Assembly: GCA_037957365.1 (NCBI GenBank)
Contig: JARHVA010000250.1
Span: 4,471,501-4,535,500, forward strand
DNA from: Torreya grandis
Lineage: Eukaryota > Streptophyta > Pinopsida > Cupressales > Taxaceae
DNA: 64,000 bases
Direction of reading: 5' to 3'
Numbering within the stretch: the first letter of the stretch is position 1; each line of letters opens with the position of its first letter. Positions 61,951-64,000 of this stretch are shown piece by piece. Made by a program: the position numbers and the translations under genes. The notes beneath the pieces were generated by a model. The model ran no database searches and was not told where the DNA came from. It saw only the letters and a list, made by a program, of their open reading frames with translations.

Positions 61951-63219
61951 AGTGCATCAAGTTATGTGCCTATAGATTATGTTTCTTCTAATTACCGGTA
62001 TGAATTATAAACCTAGGGTATATCTGAGTGGTATAATTTTTACTTGATTTATTGTTGTTTTATAAGTGTGGATCTTATGATTCTTGAAATTGTAAGTTTG
62101 GTATGTGTAATTATGTAGTTATGAACTATGATAGTTTGGGAAGCCATAGAGAACTATAGTATAAATGTATGTTATACCCAAAGGGTACATATTGAAATTG
62201 ATATGTCAAGTCTCACATCTACGTTTGATTGATTTAATATATGTGTGTTGGTTATTACTATGAATGGCATGATTTATGACTAATTATGGAAAACTAGTAG
62301 TTTAGTCTCAAATTACTAGAATTGTGGTAACATGGGTTATCATGGGATGTAGTAAGTTTGGAAGCTTATTATTGGAATATGTAGTTAAAATTATATTTTA
62401 ATTGGGTGGTATAACCTATAGTCATTATTTCTAGTTTGGGTTGGATAATAATGAAAGATTGATTCATACATTTGGCAGGATAAATGTATGCATTGATTTC
62501 TCATATGTTTAGCATGTTGTGACATGATCATTAGTAGGATGTAAATTGTATGAATATTAGGGTTAAATAATTTATAGTGATACATTATATTTTGGTGTGT
62601 ATGATTTAAATGTTAGTGTGATATAATAGAATAGGTTTTATATGATACATTACATGTTTAGTTTTAAAAATCATACATCACTTGGGTACTTGCCTATTAC
62701 TCTAGATTCTCACACCATCACTATCTACTCATCTATGAAGGGAGGGCCATTCCTTGATGTGATTAGTGTGAGGGATCGTTGGTCTATGGTTGGTGTGGAA
62801 AAGTGCTTAAATGATGCTCTCCCTCCTCACAGTAGTACTACATTTGAGGTGACTCTTGAGATTGCCATAAATACTAGAGAGGTTAGGGAAGTCATGCTCC
62901 AAGGAGCCTTGTATCTTATTTTTGTACTTTGTATAGTATTGTATTATTTATTGGAAACATTATCATGTAGAATTTTAATTACCTATATATCATAGATTCA
63001 CATTTGTGGTTGAATATTATACCAACAGTGGCTAGATATTTGTATTTACTTATATGAATGTATTATGATGCATTTCATATTGATAATGATTAATGAATGT
63101 TGATGTCACGTACTTAATTATAGATATCTCTCTTGGATTAATTTTTTATAATCTACTTAACTTCTCATGATGTAATATATTTATAGTTTATGTGTTTTAA
63201 AAAAAAATTCACATATTTT
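61949..63219. other. intergenic stretch; one doubtful plus-strand frame
   Basis: The frame 62642-62995 (117 codons) starts in AT-rich DNA and has a partly protein-like middle (MKGGPFLDVISVRDRWSMVG, STTFEVTLEIAINTREV) but ends in low-complexity hydrophobic residues. I do not recognise it and consider it unlikely to be a complete gene; it may cover an old exon near 62730-62920. Confidence 0.35.
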
Positions 63220-64000
63220 CTAGTTAGAACCTAGTGGGGTTCTTACACCATATAAAACTTCATCATTGGTTCTATATATGGTACCTTCAAATTCTTCTTT
63301 GAAGTTGTTTGCAATATCCAAGAGAAGGTTCTCAAAATTCAGCATGTTTACTAGTTCACTTGAAGGATATATCACATTAGTGACCCTCATGTCCCTCAAA
63401 ATATCTAAGGCCTCACTTTCATGATTACAAAAAAGTCCCAGTAAAGTCTTTGTCTGATTATGCCAACTAAGGTAAGCATCCCTTCTTCTAATTACATAGT
63501 TAAGGTACCAAGATGCAGTCATGTTGGTCATCAAGTTTAATTAGTTGAATACACTAGTTCCAGAACATTAAACTAATAAATTCAACCTTTTCTCTAATTA
63601 TCTCATTTGATGTCAAAACATGGTTACATTTTCCCTATTGGATTAGCTTACCATTCTAGAAACCTGGATGCTATTCAAAATATTGTACAATGTAGTAGCC
63701 ACACTCTGCACATCATCAACTATTTCTTGAGGAGCATGTATAGTTTGTCTCTACTATAGTATTTTATATGTTTCCTCTTTATTTTGATACATTTTATTCA
63801 TGGCCACACCAGTAGTATCTAAAAAATCAAATAAATATTCATTATACTCAGTGGGATCATTAGGATCCCTCTTGGATTTATTTGATAAGGGAAATAGATT
63901 CTCCCTCTGTTCAAATTCCATTTCTTCCCTGGTGTTTAGATTTAAAACCTTCCTCTTCCTTACCCTTTGGATGGTTCTACTTTTCTTGTCAAATCAAGTA
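63220..64000 (-). pseudogene. decayed ORF running off the window end, unknown family
   Basis: From 64000 downward the minus strand encodes a charged N-terminal side (RTIQRVRKRKVLNLNTREEM, then DPNDPTEYNEYLFDFLDTTG, APQEIVDDVQSVATTLYNIL) in one frame with few stops. After a break comes the open segment 63534-63220: MTASWYLNYVIRRRDAYLSW, DILRDMRVTNVIYPSSELVN and NFENLLLDIANNFKEEFEGT. The composition is strongly protein-like and helical. The 5' part lies outside the window. No domain is recognised; given the surroundings a mobile-element ORF is more likely than a host gene. Confidence 0.5.

Noticed and set aside
62642..62995. Plus-strand protein-coding gene
   Set aside because: Isolated frame, partly low-complexity, no recognised domain; kept only as a comment in the intergenic entry.

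Overview
The window is AT-rich, repeat-dominated nuclear DNA of a land plant. The evidence is two plant-type L1 LINEs (DUF4283-like ORF1, CCHC knuckle, APE-type endonuclease, reverse transcriptase and a C-terminal RNase H), an LTR element primed by the plant initiator-Met tRNA (PBS TGGTATCAGAGC), long (TA)n tracts and CpG scarcity. The nested, decayed elements suggest a large genome such as a gymnosperm, but nothing in the sequence proves that. I find no intact protein-coding gene and no convincing tRNA, rRNA or CRISPR array. Almost everything coding-like is on the minus strand and broken by stops and frameshifts.

Layout. 1-9 kb: AT-rich intergenic DNA with a possible exon-like fragment (0.3-0.55 kb), a 23-nt poly-C run, a degraded Lys/Glu-rich coding relic (2.8-4.3 kb) containing a 132-bp tandem duplication, a field of degenerate AT repeats, and a near-perfect hairpin at 5.26-5.40 kb. 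9.1-10.4 kb: decayed unknown ORF. 10.8-16.8 kb and 18.5-24.6 kb: two related L1-type LINEs in the same orientation, separated by another unknown decayed ORF (17.4-18.4 kb).

26.3-45.2 kb: a very large LTR retroelement on the minus strand that resembles a LARD. It has LTRs of about 5 kb, a 2.9-kb internal domain without coding capacity, a perfect iMet PBS and a polypurine tract. Its 5' LTR is split by a nested 5.7-kb insertion (37.8-43.6 kb). That insertion has an LTR-like end, a long decayed ORF of unknown family, and an array of about 15 short palindromic repeats upstream of the ORF. The array is the oddest structure in the window.

48.0-50.95 kb: a decayed rolling-circle transposon module. 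A PIF1-family helicase is followed by an exonuclease-endonuclease-phosphatase (EEP) domain and then an RPA-like OB-fold ORF. Helicase plus EEP is the signature of Helentron/Helitron2 elements, which makes this the most interesting protein-level find. 51.8-52.2 kb: another ORF relic. 54.93-60.82 kb: a structurally complete, non-autonomous LTR retroelement (1.75-1.8-kb LTRs, TG...CA ends, 5-bp target duplication AACAT). 61-64 kb: microsatellites, a recent 160-bp tandem duplication, and a decayed ORF running off the window end.

The parts do not form a cellular pathway. They record successive insertions (LINEs, LARD, a nested element in a LARD LTR, Helentron, short LTR element) followed by decay, often through in-frame TAG/TAA/TGA codons consistent with C-to-T change at methylated sites.
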